A stretch of DNA of 64,000 nt from Mucilaginibacter lacusdianchii (GCF_009770985.1 NZ_WSRW01000001.1:806001-870000); one strand, 5' to 3'. Shown: positions 34,341-43,028, numbered from the stretch's first letter. Notes: generated by a model from the letters alone, not told the origin. Translations and numbers: made by a program.

Positions 34341-34366
34341 TAATTACGTAATTAACTACGAAATTA
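34341..34366. promoter_or_regulatory. Tandem MarR operator candidates
   Basis: TAATTACGTAATTA (34341-34354) is a perfect 14-bp palindrome. A second copy with two mismatches, TAACTACGAAATTA, begins 12 bp further (34353-34366). They lie 10-35 bp upstream of the MarR-GNAT start in the divergent region with the kinase gene. Confidence 0.5.
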
Positions 34367-34470
34367 TAAACATAAATGTTAATGAGCAAATAATTTGGTA
34401 AAATATTACTGTCAGTAATTATATAACCTTTATATTTTCTATTATAGCTTTATTATTTTAACTACATCAC

Positions 34471-35340
34471 ATGTACGACATTTGCTGCATAGGTCATATC
34501 ACATTAGACAAAATAGTAAATCCATCTGGTGAAAAGCATATGGCTGGCGGCACTGCTTTTTATTTTGCTAATGCTATTCACCATTTACCTGTAAAATTTG
34601 GTTTAATAACGGCTGTAGGTCCTACCGAAACAGATGCAGTAACCGATTTGCAACAGAAAGGCATATCTGTACAAGCCTTACCCAGCACACATTCTGTTTA
34701 CTTTGAAAACATCTACAGTAGTAATCAGGATCATCGCACCCAGCGGGTTTTGCAAAAAGCAGACGCTTTTGGTATAGACGATATAGCTAATGTTGAGGCA
34801 AAAATATTCCATTTAGGTCCGCTTCTGGCTGATGATATCTCTGTTGATACTATTCGCCACCTAGCCAGTAAAGGACAGGTGTCTTTAGATGTGCAAGGTT
34901 ATTTACGCGATGTACAAAAGCAAAATGTAGTTACAACCGACTGGTCTGATAAGCTACAGGCCCTGCCCTACATCAGCATATTAAAAGCCAATGAGTTTGA
35001 GCTGGAAGCCTTAACCGGCACCTGCGACATTGAAGAAGCCGCCCGGATGTTACACAACTGGGGTGTTAAAGAAGTGGTGGTTACATTAGGCAGTAAAGGA
35101 TCGGTTATTTATGCCCACGATGCTTTTTACACCATTCCTGCATATGTACCGACCGTAGTGGCTGATGCTACCGGTTGCGGAGACACTTATATGGCAGGCT
35201 ATTTATACCAAAGGGCAAAAGGTGCAAATGCAGATCTGGCCGGCAGATTCGCATCAGCTATGGCGGGCATTAAAGTAGGATGTGCTGGTCCGTTTATAGG
35301 AACCGAGGCTGATATACTGGAGGTATTAAATAAATTTTAG
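34471..35340 (+). CDS. PfkB-family sugar or nucleoside kinase
   Basis: Ribokinase-fold ATP-dependent kinase of 289 residues. It starts MYDICCIGHITLDKIV with the N-terminal substrate loop MAGGTAFYFANA, and has the catalytic signature DATGCGDTYMAGYLYQR (the Asp of GxGD is the base) near residue 230. VVTLGSKGSVIY and LKANEFELEALTG are the usual ATP-site strands. A Cys replaces the Ala commonly found in the DTxGAGD motif. Substrate unknown. It may be regulated by the divergent MarR-GNAT protein. Confidence 0.88.
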   Translation: MYDICCIGHITLDKIVNPSGEKHMAGGTAFYFANAIHHLPVKFGLITAVGPTETDAVTDLQQKGISVQALPSTHSVYFENIYSSNQDHRTQRVLQKADAFGIDDIANVEAKIFHLGPLLADDISVDTIRHLASKGQVSLDVQGYLRDVQKQNVVTTDWSDKLQALPYISILKANEFELEALTGTCDIEEAARMLHNWGVKEVVVTLGSKGSVIYAHDAFYTIPAYVPTVVADATGCGDTYMAGYLYQRAKGANADLAGRFASAMAGIKVGCAGPFIGTEADILEVLNKF

Positions 35341-35405
35341 TTACAGTTGAATGACGGGCAGGAAAATGATGATCTCTATATTTATCATTACCTGAACGTT
35401 AAAGC

Positions 35406-35861
35406 ATGAAAAAGATCAATCTGCTGTTATTCCCCGTAATCGGGCTTGCCTTTGTTGCCTGCAACCGGCCAAGTGCAGCTACTGTAAACACCTCTTCAAC
35501 CAAAGAAAACGAAGCCATTGTAAGAGCTGCATTCGAAGCATTTAATCAGCATGATTGGAGCAAAATGGCCAGTTATTACGCCGAGCCAGCAGTGTTTTTG
35601 GATCCGGAATACGGGACCGAATATGTAAACAAAACGCAAAAAGAATCAGCGGACAACCATGCTAACCTGGAAAAGTTTTCGCCGGATATAAAGGATAGCA
35701 TTACTACTATGATTGCCGCAGGCGATAAAGTAGCAATTGAATTTATATCGAGTGGTATCACTGCCGATAAAAAGCACTGGAAGCTACCCGTTAGTGCCGT
35801 GCTAACTTTAAAGAACGGTAAAATTATAAAAGACGCTACTTATTACAACCACGAAAAGTAA
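35406..35861 (+). CDS. SnoaL-like (NTF2-fold) lipoprotein
   Basis: Envelope lipoprotein of 151 residues with signal MKKINLLLFPVIGLAFVAC (lipidated Cys19). A SnoaL-like domain follows: NEAIVRAAFEAFNQHDWSKMASYYAEPAVFLDPEYG near the N terminus, with strands ITTMIAAGDKVAIEFISSGI and AVLTLKNGKIIKDATYY. Such domains are often annotated as ester cyclases or nuclear transport factor 2-like; no activity can be claimed. It ends against the convergent GlxA-type regulator. Confidence 0.85.
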   Translation: MKKINLLLFPVIGLAFVACNRPSAATVNTSSTKENEAIVRAAFEAFNQHDWSKMASYYAEPAVFLDPEYGTEYVNKTQKESADNHANLEKFSPDIKDSITTMIAAGDKVAIEFISSGITADKKHWKLPVSAVLTLKNGKIIKDATYYNHEK

Positions 35862-36842
35862 TCAAGCCACCAATGGTTTATTATACTTGTTGCGGTACTC
35901 GACCGGCGAAAGTCCGGTTATTTTTTTAAAGATGGTTCTGAACGCTTTAGGGTCTGTATAGCCTACGTTGTACATTACCTCGTTTATATTTTCTCGTGAT
36001 GATTCGAGGCTCATTTTGGCCGCCTCTATTTTCACACGCTGCATATACTCAAGCACCGTATTGGAGGTAGCTTTTTTAAACCTGCGCTCTAAGTTGCGCC
36101 GACCAATGGCCAGCATATCGGCCAGCTGATCAATGGTGATCCGGTCTTGAAAGTTATGTTCAATAAATTCCTGCGCCTTACGTATGGCATCGTCCTCGTG
36201 CTCTTTTTGGCGATGGAAAATAATAAATGGCGACTGGCTGTTACGGTTGATATCAATCTCAAAAACCTTGGATGATAAAATAGCCATATCCCTACCTGCA
36301 TGCTTCTCTACCAGGTACAAAATCAGATTCAATGACGAATATGCGCCGCCGCTGGTGTAAATACCCCCTTCATCAGTAATGATTTTGTAGGGCATCAGAT
36401 TTACCTCCGGAAACATCTTTTTAAACTCCTCGGCCATTAGCCAGTGCGTTGTACAGCTTTTACCGTTCAGTAAACCGGTAGACGCCAGTATGAATGCGCC
36501 GATACAGAGTGAAACTACTTCGGCCCCATTTTTATATTGCTCCACAATCCAAGGCAAAAAGGCTTGATTGGCAGGCAGTATTTGTTGCATATCGCCATGC
36601 ACTGCCGGAATAATAATTAAATCTGTTTTCTCTACCTCGGTTATTACCCTGTCAGGATTAATAGTAAAAACACCATTACCCAAACGCGCTTCTTTAGTAA
36701 GGCCCACCACATGGATATCAAACAAAGCCGCTTTCCCGGCACGCATAACCGCATCGTTTACACGCGAAAACATTTTGAATGTGGCTTCGATGTTACTTAA
36801 GCTGGTTTCGCCTGCCGGAATCAGGATAGAGACATGTTTCAT
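35862..36842 (-). CDS. GlxA-type transcriptional regulator (DJ-1/PfpI domain plus AraC DNA-binding domain)
   Basis: Regulator of 326 residues. The N-terminal DJ-1/PfpI-like domain starts MKHVSILIPAGETSLSNIEA and contains the nucleophile-elbow-like EVVSLCIGAFILASTGLL. The C-terminal AraC-type pair of helix-turn-helices is seen in ITIDQLADMLAIGRRNLERRFKKATSNTVLEY and INEVMYNVGYTDPKAFRTIFKKITGLSPVEYR. The open frame reaches 36926, but the ATG at 36842 matches the family and follows a TAGATTTG box. It diverges from the VOC/SRPBCC/DoxX/AHSA1 genes, which it may control. Confidence 0.92.
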   Translation of the reverse strand: MKHVSILIPAGETSLSNIEATFKMFSRVNDAVMRAGKAALFDIHVVGLTKEARLGNGVFTINPDRVITEVEKTDLIIIPAVHGDMQQILPANQAFLPWIVEQYKNGAEVVSLCIGAFILASTGLLNGKSCTTHWLMAEEFKKMFPEVNLMPYKIITDEGGIYTSGGAYSSLNLILYLVEKHAGRDMAILSSKVFEIDINRNSQSPFIIFHRQKEHEDDAIRKAQEFIEHNFQDRITIDQLADMLAIGRRNLERRFKKATSNTVLEYMQRVKIEAAKMSLESSRENINEVMYNVGYTDPKAFRTIFKKITGLSPVEYRNKYNKPLVA

Positions 36843-36847
36843 ACTAT

Positions 36848-36878
36848 CAAATCTAACGGAAAAGCTTGTCGTTATCAA
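36848..36878 (-). promoter_or_regulatory. Putative promoter of the GlxA-type regulator
   Basis: On the minus strand TTG (36878-36876), a 20-nt spacer and TAGATTTG (36855-36848) fit the -33/-7 pattern. The box ends 5 nt before the ATG at 36842. Confidence 0.45.
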
Positions 36879-36925
36879 CCCCCAATTTGTCGTTTTTATA
36901 CCCGGCCGTCGAAAGCAGCAAAGCA

Positions 36926-36933
36926 TAAGTTTG
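36926..36933 (+). promoter_or_regulatory. Putative -7 box for the VOC-led gene group
   Basis: TAAGTTTG matches TAnnTTTG and ends 25 nt before the VOC ATG at 36959. No clear -33 box is visible. Confidence 0.3.
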
Positions 36934-36958
36934 TCATAATCAATTACATTTTCACATC

Positions 36959-37375
36959 ATGACACAAATTAACGCTTACCTTACTTTTAACGGTAACTGC
37001 CGCGAAGCCTTGAGCTTTTACCAGCAATGCTTGGGCGGCCATTTGGAAATGCTACCTGTTGGGCAATCGCCCATGGCGCAGCAATGCCCTACTGCCGTGC
37101 ACGATCAAATTATGCATGCCTGCTTAATCAAAGATGCTTTATGGCTTATGGCCTCAGATATGGTGATGCCTGGAAGTTTGACTGTGGGCAACAATTTTGC
37201 CTTATCCTTAAATTGTAGCAGCGAAGAAGAAATTAATCAGTTTTATAGCAGTTTATCGGCCGGAGGGCAAATCATCGATGAGTTGAAAATGCAATTTTGG
37301 GGTGCCTTATTTGGTGTGTTTACCGATAAGTTTGGGATACGGTGGATGTTGAGTTACGATAAAAACAAACAATAA
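36959..37375 (+). CDS. VOC family protein, PhnB-like
   Basis: Small protein of 138 residues with the glyoxalase/bleomycin-resistance fold of the PhnB/3-demethylubiquinone type: INAYLTFNGNCREALSFYQQCLGG, MHACLIKDALWLMASD, and WGALFGVFTDKFGIRWMLSYD. That last segment is the usual C-terminal signature. Substrate unknown. First gene of a group of four same-strand small genes linked to the divergent GlxA-type regulator. Confidence 0.9.
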   Translation: MTQINAYLTFNGNCREALSFYQQCLGGHLEMLPVGQSPMAQQCPTAVHDQIMHACLIKDALWLMASDMVMPGSLTVGNNFALSLNCSSEEEINQFYSSLSAGGQIIDELKMQFWGALFGVFTDKFGIRWMLSYDKNKQ

Positions 37376-37456
37376 TTTATCTTTTATACAAAATTGTAAT
37401 ATCTTAACTTTATCAAACCAATACAACCTTAATACCAACGCCTTAAATCAATTTTC

Positions 37457-38020
37457 ATGAAAATCTTAATTAACGTAGTTATAGTGCTGGTAGTTATAAT
37501 TGCTGCACTTTTAATTACTGCGCTGTTCACCAAAAAATCTTATTTTGTTGAAAAGGAAATTGTTATCAACAAGCCTAAAAACGAAGTTTTTGATTATGTA
37601 AAATATCTTAAAAACCAGAATAAATACAGCAAATGGGCCAATATGGATCCGAACATGCAAACATCATTTCGGGGTACCGACGGAACGCCTGGCTTTATAT
37701 CTGCCTGGAACAGCAATCAGAAAAACGTTGGCAAAGGCGAACAGGAAATTAAGAAAATCACTGCCGGAGAGCGAATTGATTATGAAATCCGCTTTATTAA
37801 ACCTTTTCCGTCAACTGCTCCATCATACATGATAACAGAAAGTCTAAACGCTCATCAAACCAAAGTAAAATGGGCATTTGCCGGCACCATGACTTATCCC
37901 ATGAACCTGATGTTATTATTTATGGACATGAACAAAATGATTGGCGATGATTTACAAGTGGGCCTTACCAACTTAAAAGGCATCATAGAAAACAATGCCC
38001 AAATGGCTCAGATAAATTAA
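37457..38020 (+). CDS. SRPBCC-fold protein with N-terminal membrane anchor
   Basis: Product of 187 residues: one N-terminal hydrophobic helix (INVVIVLVVIIAALLITALF), then a START/Bet v1-type domain (VEKEIVINKPKNEVFDYVKYL, ITAGERIDYEIRFIKPF, TKVKWAFAGTM). Such proteins bind hydrophobic ligands; the function is unknown. In the group behind the VOC gene. Confidence 0.88.
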   Translation: MKILINVVIVLVVIIAALLITALFTKKSYFVEKEIVINKPKNEVFDYVKYLKNQNKYSKWANMDPNMQTSFRGTDGTPGFISAWNSNQKNVGKGEQEIKKITAGERIDYEIRFIKPFPSTAPSYMITESLNAHQTKVKWAFAGTMTYPMNLMLLFMDMNKMIGDDLQVGLTNLKGIIENNAQMAQIN

Positions 38021-38049
38021 TAACTGAAATCACTAAAACTTATCATACA

Positions 38050-38436
38050 ATGAAAATTGCCGTAATTATAGTCCGCATCCTAATGGGACTAATGTTTTTA
38101 TTTGCTTCTGTTGTCGTCCTTTTTCACTTGGTTAAGCAACCCGCGCCACAGGGTAAGGTCAAAATTTTTATGGAAGGCATGATGGCTACCGGTTACCTCA
38201 TGACGTTAATTAAAGTAACCGAACTGGTTTGCGCCATTGCTTTACTTATAGGCCGCTTTGCACCGCTGGCTACGGTTGTATTATTTCCTATTACCTTGAA
38301 CATATTTTTATACCACGCTTTTATTGGTCCCGAAGGGTTATTGATGGCGGTTTTACTGTTGTTGGGTAATCTGTTTTTAGCCTATGCTTATCGCAAGCAT
38401 TATGTAACGTTGGTAGCACCTAAAACACAACTTTAA
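38050..38436 (+). CDS. DoxX-like membrane protein
   Basis: Product of 128 residues with four membrane helices. It begins MKIAVIIVRILMGLMFLFAS and includes KVTELVCAIALLIGRFAPLATVVLFPIT, the DoxX/DoxD-like pattern. Role in this group unknown. Only 5 nt separate it from the following AHSA1-type gene, so the two are likely co-translated. Confidence 0.88.
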   Translation: MKIAVIIVRILMGLMFLFASVVVLFHLVKQPAPQGKVKIFMEGMMATGYLMTLIKVTELVCAIALLIGRFAPLATVVLFPITLNIFLYHAFIGPEGLLMAVLLLLGNLFLAYAYRKHYVTLVAPKTQL

Positions 38437-38441
38437 ACTTT

Positions 38442-38921
38442 ATGCAACCGTCAAGTAAAGTTACATCCGAAGTTACCGGACGCCAGGTGATCAGCGCCCG
38501 CGTGTTCCATATCCGCCGAGATATAGTGTTTAAGGCGTGGGCCGAACCAGAATACCTGGCACAATGGTGGGGGCCTCAGGGCTTTACCAACACTTTTCAT
38601 GAATTTAATTTTACCGAAGGCGGTAACTGGCGCTTTACTATGCATGGGCCGGATGGAAAAGACTACCCTAATCAAAACATTTTTGAAGAGATTAAAGCGC
38701 CTGAGCAAATAGTGCTGAGGCATGATTGCCAACCCTACTTCTTGGCAACCTTTGTGTTTGACGACTTGGGCGAACAAACCAGAGTGACGTTTACTCAGTT
38801 ATTTGACAGCGCCGATGTATTCAGCAAAATTAAAGATATTGTTGTACCCGCTAACGAAGAAAACTTTGATCGGTTGGAAATACAGTTAGCTAAATTATTA
38901 GCGCAACAACACATATCCTAG
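38442..38921 (+). CDS. AHSA1/SRPBCC domain protein
   Basis: Product of 159 residues with the activator-of-Hsp90-ATPase-homologue pattern: ISARVFHIRRDIVFKAWAEPEYLAQWWGPQGF, GGNWRFTMHGPDGKDYPNQNIFEEI, and a closing NFDRLEIQLAKLLAQ helix. In bacteria these are ligand-binding proteins of mostly unknown role, often next to small regulators. Last gene of the group, followed by a very long perfect hairpin. Confidence 0.9.
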   Translation: MQPSSKVTSEVTGRQVISARVFHIRRDIVFKAWAEPEYLAQWWGPQGFTNTFHEFNFTEGGNWRFTMHGPDGKDYPNQNIFEEIKAPEQIVLRHDCQPYFLATFVFDDLGEQTRVTFTQLFDSADVFSKIKDIVVPANEENFDRLEIQLAKLLAQQHIS

Positions 38922-38951
38922 TAAGAAAGGCAAATAATTCAATGCGACCAA

Positions 38952-39007
38952 TAGCCCTTAATTTATAAAAGACATCATAAATGATGTCTTTTATAAATTA
39001 AGGGCTA
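38952..39007. terminator. Very long perfect hairpin ending the VOC-AHSA1 group
   Basis: A 27-bp perfect inverted repeat (38952-38978 and 38981-39007) with almost no loop (4 nt after opening one pair). It lacks a T-run after the stem, so it may be a terminator, a cruciform-forming site, or a small palindromic element. Confidence 0.6.
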
Positions 39008-39280
39008 AACTATACACGTAGTTTTAGATAGAAATTCATAAGTGTTGCAACATTTAATTGATTTTAACATTGTATTAATACTTAAACAGTTGACATTTCG
39101 TTATTATATGTTTTTTCAATATCTTGATATGATTATAGCTATACCAATTGTCCTTTCACAGAACCATCATATTAGCCGAAGCTTAACATGATTACCATTC
39201 CTCTTTTATATTTTCTTGCCGCTATATAGCTAGATTTTAGCGGCCGCATTGTTTTATTATCATGAGATTACTGGTTTACT

Positions 39281-41653
39281 ATGCAGGTAAAAGATAAAGC
39301 TAAAAAAACCAAATATGGCCCTTTTAAGATTGTTGCTTATTACATTCTGATCAGTTTGCTATGGATAACTTTGAGCGATCAGATTTTATTTGCGCTTGAA
39401 GGAAACTTCTCCCACCGCATCTTTTTGCTAATTAGCAGCGGTAAGGGTTTTATTTTTATACTGGCTACCGCATGGCTAATTTTCACGCTTACACGATTAG
39501 ATCAAGACAAATTGCTGGAAAGTGAAATGCAGTACCGCCACATGTATGAGGGTAATCCCAACCCGATGTGGATTTATGATGTTGCTACGCTTCAGTTTGT
39601 ATCGGTTAACAGTGCGGCTATTACAAGCTATGGTTATTCTGAAGAGGAGTTTTTGAGGAAAAGTATTTTAGACATAAGACCTACCGAAGACTGGCGTTTG
39701 CTAAAACAGGATGTTGCAGAATTGAACAGCAACCCAAATAAGCAAGGCGTATGGCGACACATAAAAAAAGACGGTACCATTATTTATGCCAATATAGCGC
39801 TTCAAAAAATCACCTTCAATAACCGGGCTTGCATGATGGTGGTGGCACGGGATACTACCGAGAAATTGGTATTTGAAAAACAGCTGGAAATAATTAACAA
39901 AACACTGCTTGAACAGCGCAGCCGCCTTAATGAAACTCAGCGCGTTGCCAAACTGGCTGGCTGGGAATATATCATTGATACAAAACAATTGTTATGGGCA
40001 AAAGAATTATATTTTATTACCGGTGTAAAGCCTGAAAATGACAGAAAGTTACTGGATATATTTTTAGACTATGTACATCCTGATGATGTAGAGGCAGTAA
40101 AGCAAACTTCAAAAGAGACGCTGTATTCGGGCAAGCCCATGGATATGGTTTATAGATTGCAGGGTGCAAATGGCGAAGTAAAATACATGCGGCAATTGGG
40201 CAATGTTGAATATAAAGACGGCAAACCCATTAAAGTAATTGGTTCTTTACAAGACGTTACTGAACTTAAAATACTGGAGCAGGAAAAAAACAAATACCTG
40301 TTCAATTTAGAAGATACGGTAAACTCCATTACCGAAATATTTTTTGCACTTAACCACGACATGGAAATTACACTGGCCAACAAAAAGTTTGAGCAGGAAT
40401 GCGGCTTACTGACCAGTGATGTAATTGGTAAAAAAATAATTGATCTGTTTCCAACCAATATGATTAATCAAAACTTTTACCATGCTTATGAAAGAGTAAT
40501 TAAAGAGAGAATAACCATAACGGTTGAAGATTACTCAAAGCAGCTTAACCAATGGCTAAGAATGTCGGGGTACCCTACACAAGAAGGCGCAGCTATATAC
40601 CTGACTAATATTACCGAACAAAAAACAAAAGATATACAACTTAAAGAAACTGTTGAACGTTTTGATTTTGTTAAAAAGGCAACCCAGCTAGCTGTTTATG
40701 ATTATCATATCCCTGAAAACCATCTTACCTATGATGCCAGTGCCAGCGACTGGGTTAACGACCCGCCACAACCTGGCAGCAACATGACGCAATGGTGGCA
40801 CAGCCATATACACCCTGAAGATGTAGATGGCGTAGTTACCAGCCAGCAACGTGTAATTGCTGAAAGAGGCACTACCTGGAGCATGGAGTACCGCGTATAC
40901 CGTGGTAACGGCATTTATCATTATGTGCTTGACCAAGGCTACTTTTTATTTAATGAGCAAAAAGAACCCGTAAGATTAATCGGCGCTATTAAAGACATTG
41001 AAGACATCAGACGGTCAAACGAAGACAACAAGCGGCTGGCCAGCATTGTATTGCGCATTACCAATATGGTTACCATTGTTGATACCAACGATATAATTAC
41101 CTGGGTTAACAAGGCATTTGAAAATTTTACCGGCTTTACCTTAGCAGAAATTTCTGGAAAACCACTTGGTACTATTATGCATGGGCCAAATACCTCTGCA
41201 GAAACTTTAGCCTACATTAAACAACAACAAGCCCTGCAAACAGCATTTTCGGTAGACATTGTAAAGTACACCAAGGCAGGAACACCTTTTTGGGCTAATG
41301 TTGAATTCACTCCTACCTACAACGAATGCGAAAAATTTACAGGTTACATTGTTGTGTGCGACAACATCACTCAACGCAAAGAACACGAAGAAGCCTTGGA
41401 ACGACAAAACGAAGCCTTGCGTGAAGTAGCTTGGTTAAGCTCGCACGAAATACGCCGGCCCGCTGCATCTATACTAGGGCTTATCAACTTATTGGAACAT
41501 ACCACCAACGAAGAGGAAAAGCAGGAATGCATTGCTCATATCAATAACTGTGCACACGAGTTAGACGAGATTATACACAACATCACCCAAAAAGTAGAAA
41601 ACGAATTAAACTTAAATAATATACAGCCTACTGATACAACAAAAACCGTTTGA
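39281..41653 (+). CDS. Membrane multi-PAS protein ending in a histidine-kinase phospho-acceptor domain, no ATPase domain
   Basis: Protein of 790 residues with two N-terminal membrane helices (about 15-35 and 47-70). Several PAS/PAC units follow (about 85-200, 215-335, 340-450, 465-580, 590-700; for example YRHMYEGNPNPMWIYDVATL). The last 80 residues hold a DHp-like pair of helices with His722 in WLSSHEIRRPAASILGLINLLE. The protein stops there: no N, G1 or G2 boxes exist in this frame, and the opposite strand is thrC, so the catalytic domain is absent. Similar short forms with SHE/K-x-R-x-P are common in Sphingobacteriaceae, so this may be a natural type. Its 3' end overlaps thrC by 26 nt, tail to tail. 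Confidence 0.88.
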   Translation: MQVKDKAKKTKYGPFKIVAYYILISLLWITLSDQILFALEGNFSHRIFLLISSGKGFIFILATAWLIFTLTRLDQDKLLESEMQYRHMYEGNPNPMWIYDVATLQFVSVNSAAITSYGYSEEEFLRKSILDIRPTEDWRLLKQDVAELNSNPNKQGVWRHIKKDGTIIYANIALQKITFNNRACMMVVARDTTEKLVFEKQLEIINKTLLEQRSRLNETQRVAKLAGWEYIIDTKQLLWAKELYFITGVKPENDRKLLDIFLDYVHPDDVEAVKQTSKETLYSGKPMDMVYRLQGANGEVKYMRQLGNVEYKDGKPIKVIGSLQDVTELKILEQEKNKYLFNLEDTVNSITEIFFALNHDMEITLANKKFEQECGLLTSDVIGKKIIDLFPTNMINQNFYHAYERVIKERITITVEDYSKQLNQWLRMSGYPTQEGAAIYLTNITEQKTKDIQLKETVERFDFVKKATQLAVYDYHIPENHLTYDASASDWVNDPPQPGSNMTQWWHSHIHPEDVDGVVTSQQRVIAERGTTWSMEYRVYRGNGIYHYVLDQGYFLFNEQKEPVRLIGAIKDIEDIRRSNEDNKRLASIVLRITNMVTIVDTNDIITWVNKAFENFTGFTLAEISGKPLGTIMHGPNTSAETLAYIKQQQALQTAFSVDIVKYTKAGTPFWANVEFTPTYNECEKFTGYIVVCDNITQRKEHEEALERQNEALREVAWLSSHEIRRPAASILGLINLLEHTTNEEEKQECIAHINNCAHELDEIIHNITQKVENELNLNNIQPTDTTKTV

Positions 41654-42929
41654 AGGCATCAAAGCTATTTGGTAGTTCAACCGCCTGTTTTACTCTGCTT
41701 TCCAGTTCTTTTACCGGTGCAGGTACACTAATATGCTGCGCAATGTTTTTTTCAATTACATCTGGAAACTTACAGGGATGCGCAGTAGATAAAAATACCC
41801 CCGCAATGCCCGGATGCTCTTGTTGCCATGCTTTTAGCGCACGCCAGGCAATAGCGGTATGCGGGCATACCACATATTGGTATTCGTCGTAAACCTGTTG
41901 CATAGCTTCACGCGTTTGCTCGTCTGTGTAGCTATACCCAGCCATTAACTGATTCAGTTGCGATGGCTCATCTTTAAACATATCGGCAATACGCAGCCAG
42001 TTGCTGGGGTTGCCCACATCCATGGCATTGGCAATGGTTTGTACCGACGTTTTAGCTTCATAAACACCCGTTTTTAAAAATGCCGGAACGGTATCATTAG
42101 CATTTGTAGCTGCAATAAACTGCTGTATAGGCAAGCCCATTTTCCAGGCCAGTAAACCAGCGCCTATGTTACCAAAATTGCCGCTGGGCACCGCGAATAC
42201 TATATTGTTTTTCCCTTCGCGCTGCAACTGCGCATAGGCATTAAAATAGTAAAAGGTTTGTGGAATTAAACGTGCAATATTAATAGAATTGGCTGAGGTT
42301 AATCGAAACGCATTATTCAGCTCGGCATCAGTAAATGCCTGCTTTACCAGTGCCTGACAATCGTCAAATGTACCGTCAATTTCCAGCGCCCGAATGTTCT
42401 GCCCATTAGTAGTTAGTTGCAGCTCCTGAATGTTACTTACCTTGCCCTTAGGGTACAGAATAGTTACCCGTGTATTGGGCACGCCTAAAAAGCCTAAAGC
42501 CACCGCCCCGCCAGTGTCGCCCGAAGTAGCTACCAATACATCTAACTGCTTTTCGCCGGGTTGCAAAAAATAGCTCATCACGCGGCTCATAAACCGGGCG
42601 CCAAAATCTTTAAAAGCCAGCGATGGACCATGAAACAATTCCAGCACATACACATCCTCTTCCAATTTTACAGCAGGTGCATCAAAGTTTACGGCATCTT
42701 CAATCAACGTTTTTAAATCGGCTTCGGGAATAGCATCACTCAAAATGTTTTTGGCTACCGTAAATGCAATTTCGGGCAAAGTGTATTGGTGCAGGTTATT
42801 GATAAAATCATCACTAAGGTGTGGTATTTCTACCGGCATATACAAGCCTTTATCTTGCGGCATACTGTTAAAAACAGCTTCTTTAAAATCTACTAAGTGC
42901 GCTTTATTATTGGTGCTGTAAAGTTTCAT
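41628..42929 (-). CDS. thrC: Threonine synthase
   Basis: PLP enzyme converting O-phosphohomoserine to threonine, 433 residues. It has the N-terminal MKLYSTNNKAHLVDFKEAVF typical of the long (ThrC) type, the PLP lysine in HGPSLAFKDFGARFM, the phosphate-binding VATSGDTGGAVALGFLG, and VPSGNFGNIGAGLLAWKMG. Last gene of the thrABC operon under the attenuator at 46531-46668. Its end overlaps the convergent PAS protein gene. Confidence 0.96.
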   Translation of the reverse strand: MKLYSTNNKAHLVDFKEAVFNSMPQDKGLYMPVEIPHLSDDFINNLHQYTLPEIAFTVAKNILSDAIPEADLKTLIEDAVNFDAPAVKLEEDVYVLELFHGPSLAFKDFGARFMSRVMSYFLQPGEKQLDVLVATSGDTGGAVALGFLGVPNTRVTILYPKGKVSNIQELQLTTNGQNIRALEIDGTFDDCQALVKQAFTDAELNNAFRLTSANSINIARLIPQTFYYFNAYAQLQREGKNNIVFAVPSGNFGNIGAGLLAWKMGLPIQQFIAATNANDTVPAFLKTGVYEAKTSVQTIANAMDVGNPSNWLRIADMFKDEPSQLNQLMAGYSYTDEQTREAMQQVYDEYQYVVCPHTAIAWRALKAWQQEHPGIAGVFLSTAHPCKFPDVIEKNIAQHISVPAPVKELESRVKQAVELPNSFDAFKRFLLYQ

Positions 42930-42985
42930 TATGGACGTAAAATTCAGATGTTCAACTTCGGATTGATCACCGTTTTTAATTGCTA

Positions 42986-43020
42986 TTCTATCTTGGTTCT
43001 TGTTTCTCGACTCTTGTCTC
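42986..43020 (-). repeat. Purine-rich heptamer array between thrB and thrC
   Basis: On the minus (mRNA) strand five consecutive heptamers of type GAnnCAA are seen: GAGACAA, GAGTCGA, GAAACAA, GAACCAA, GATAGAA. A similar four-unit array lies between thrA and thrB. Confidence 0.65.
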
Positions 43021-43028
43021 TATCTCCC

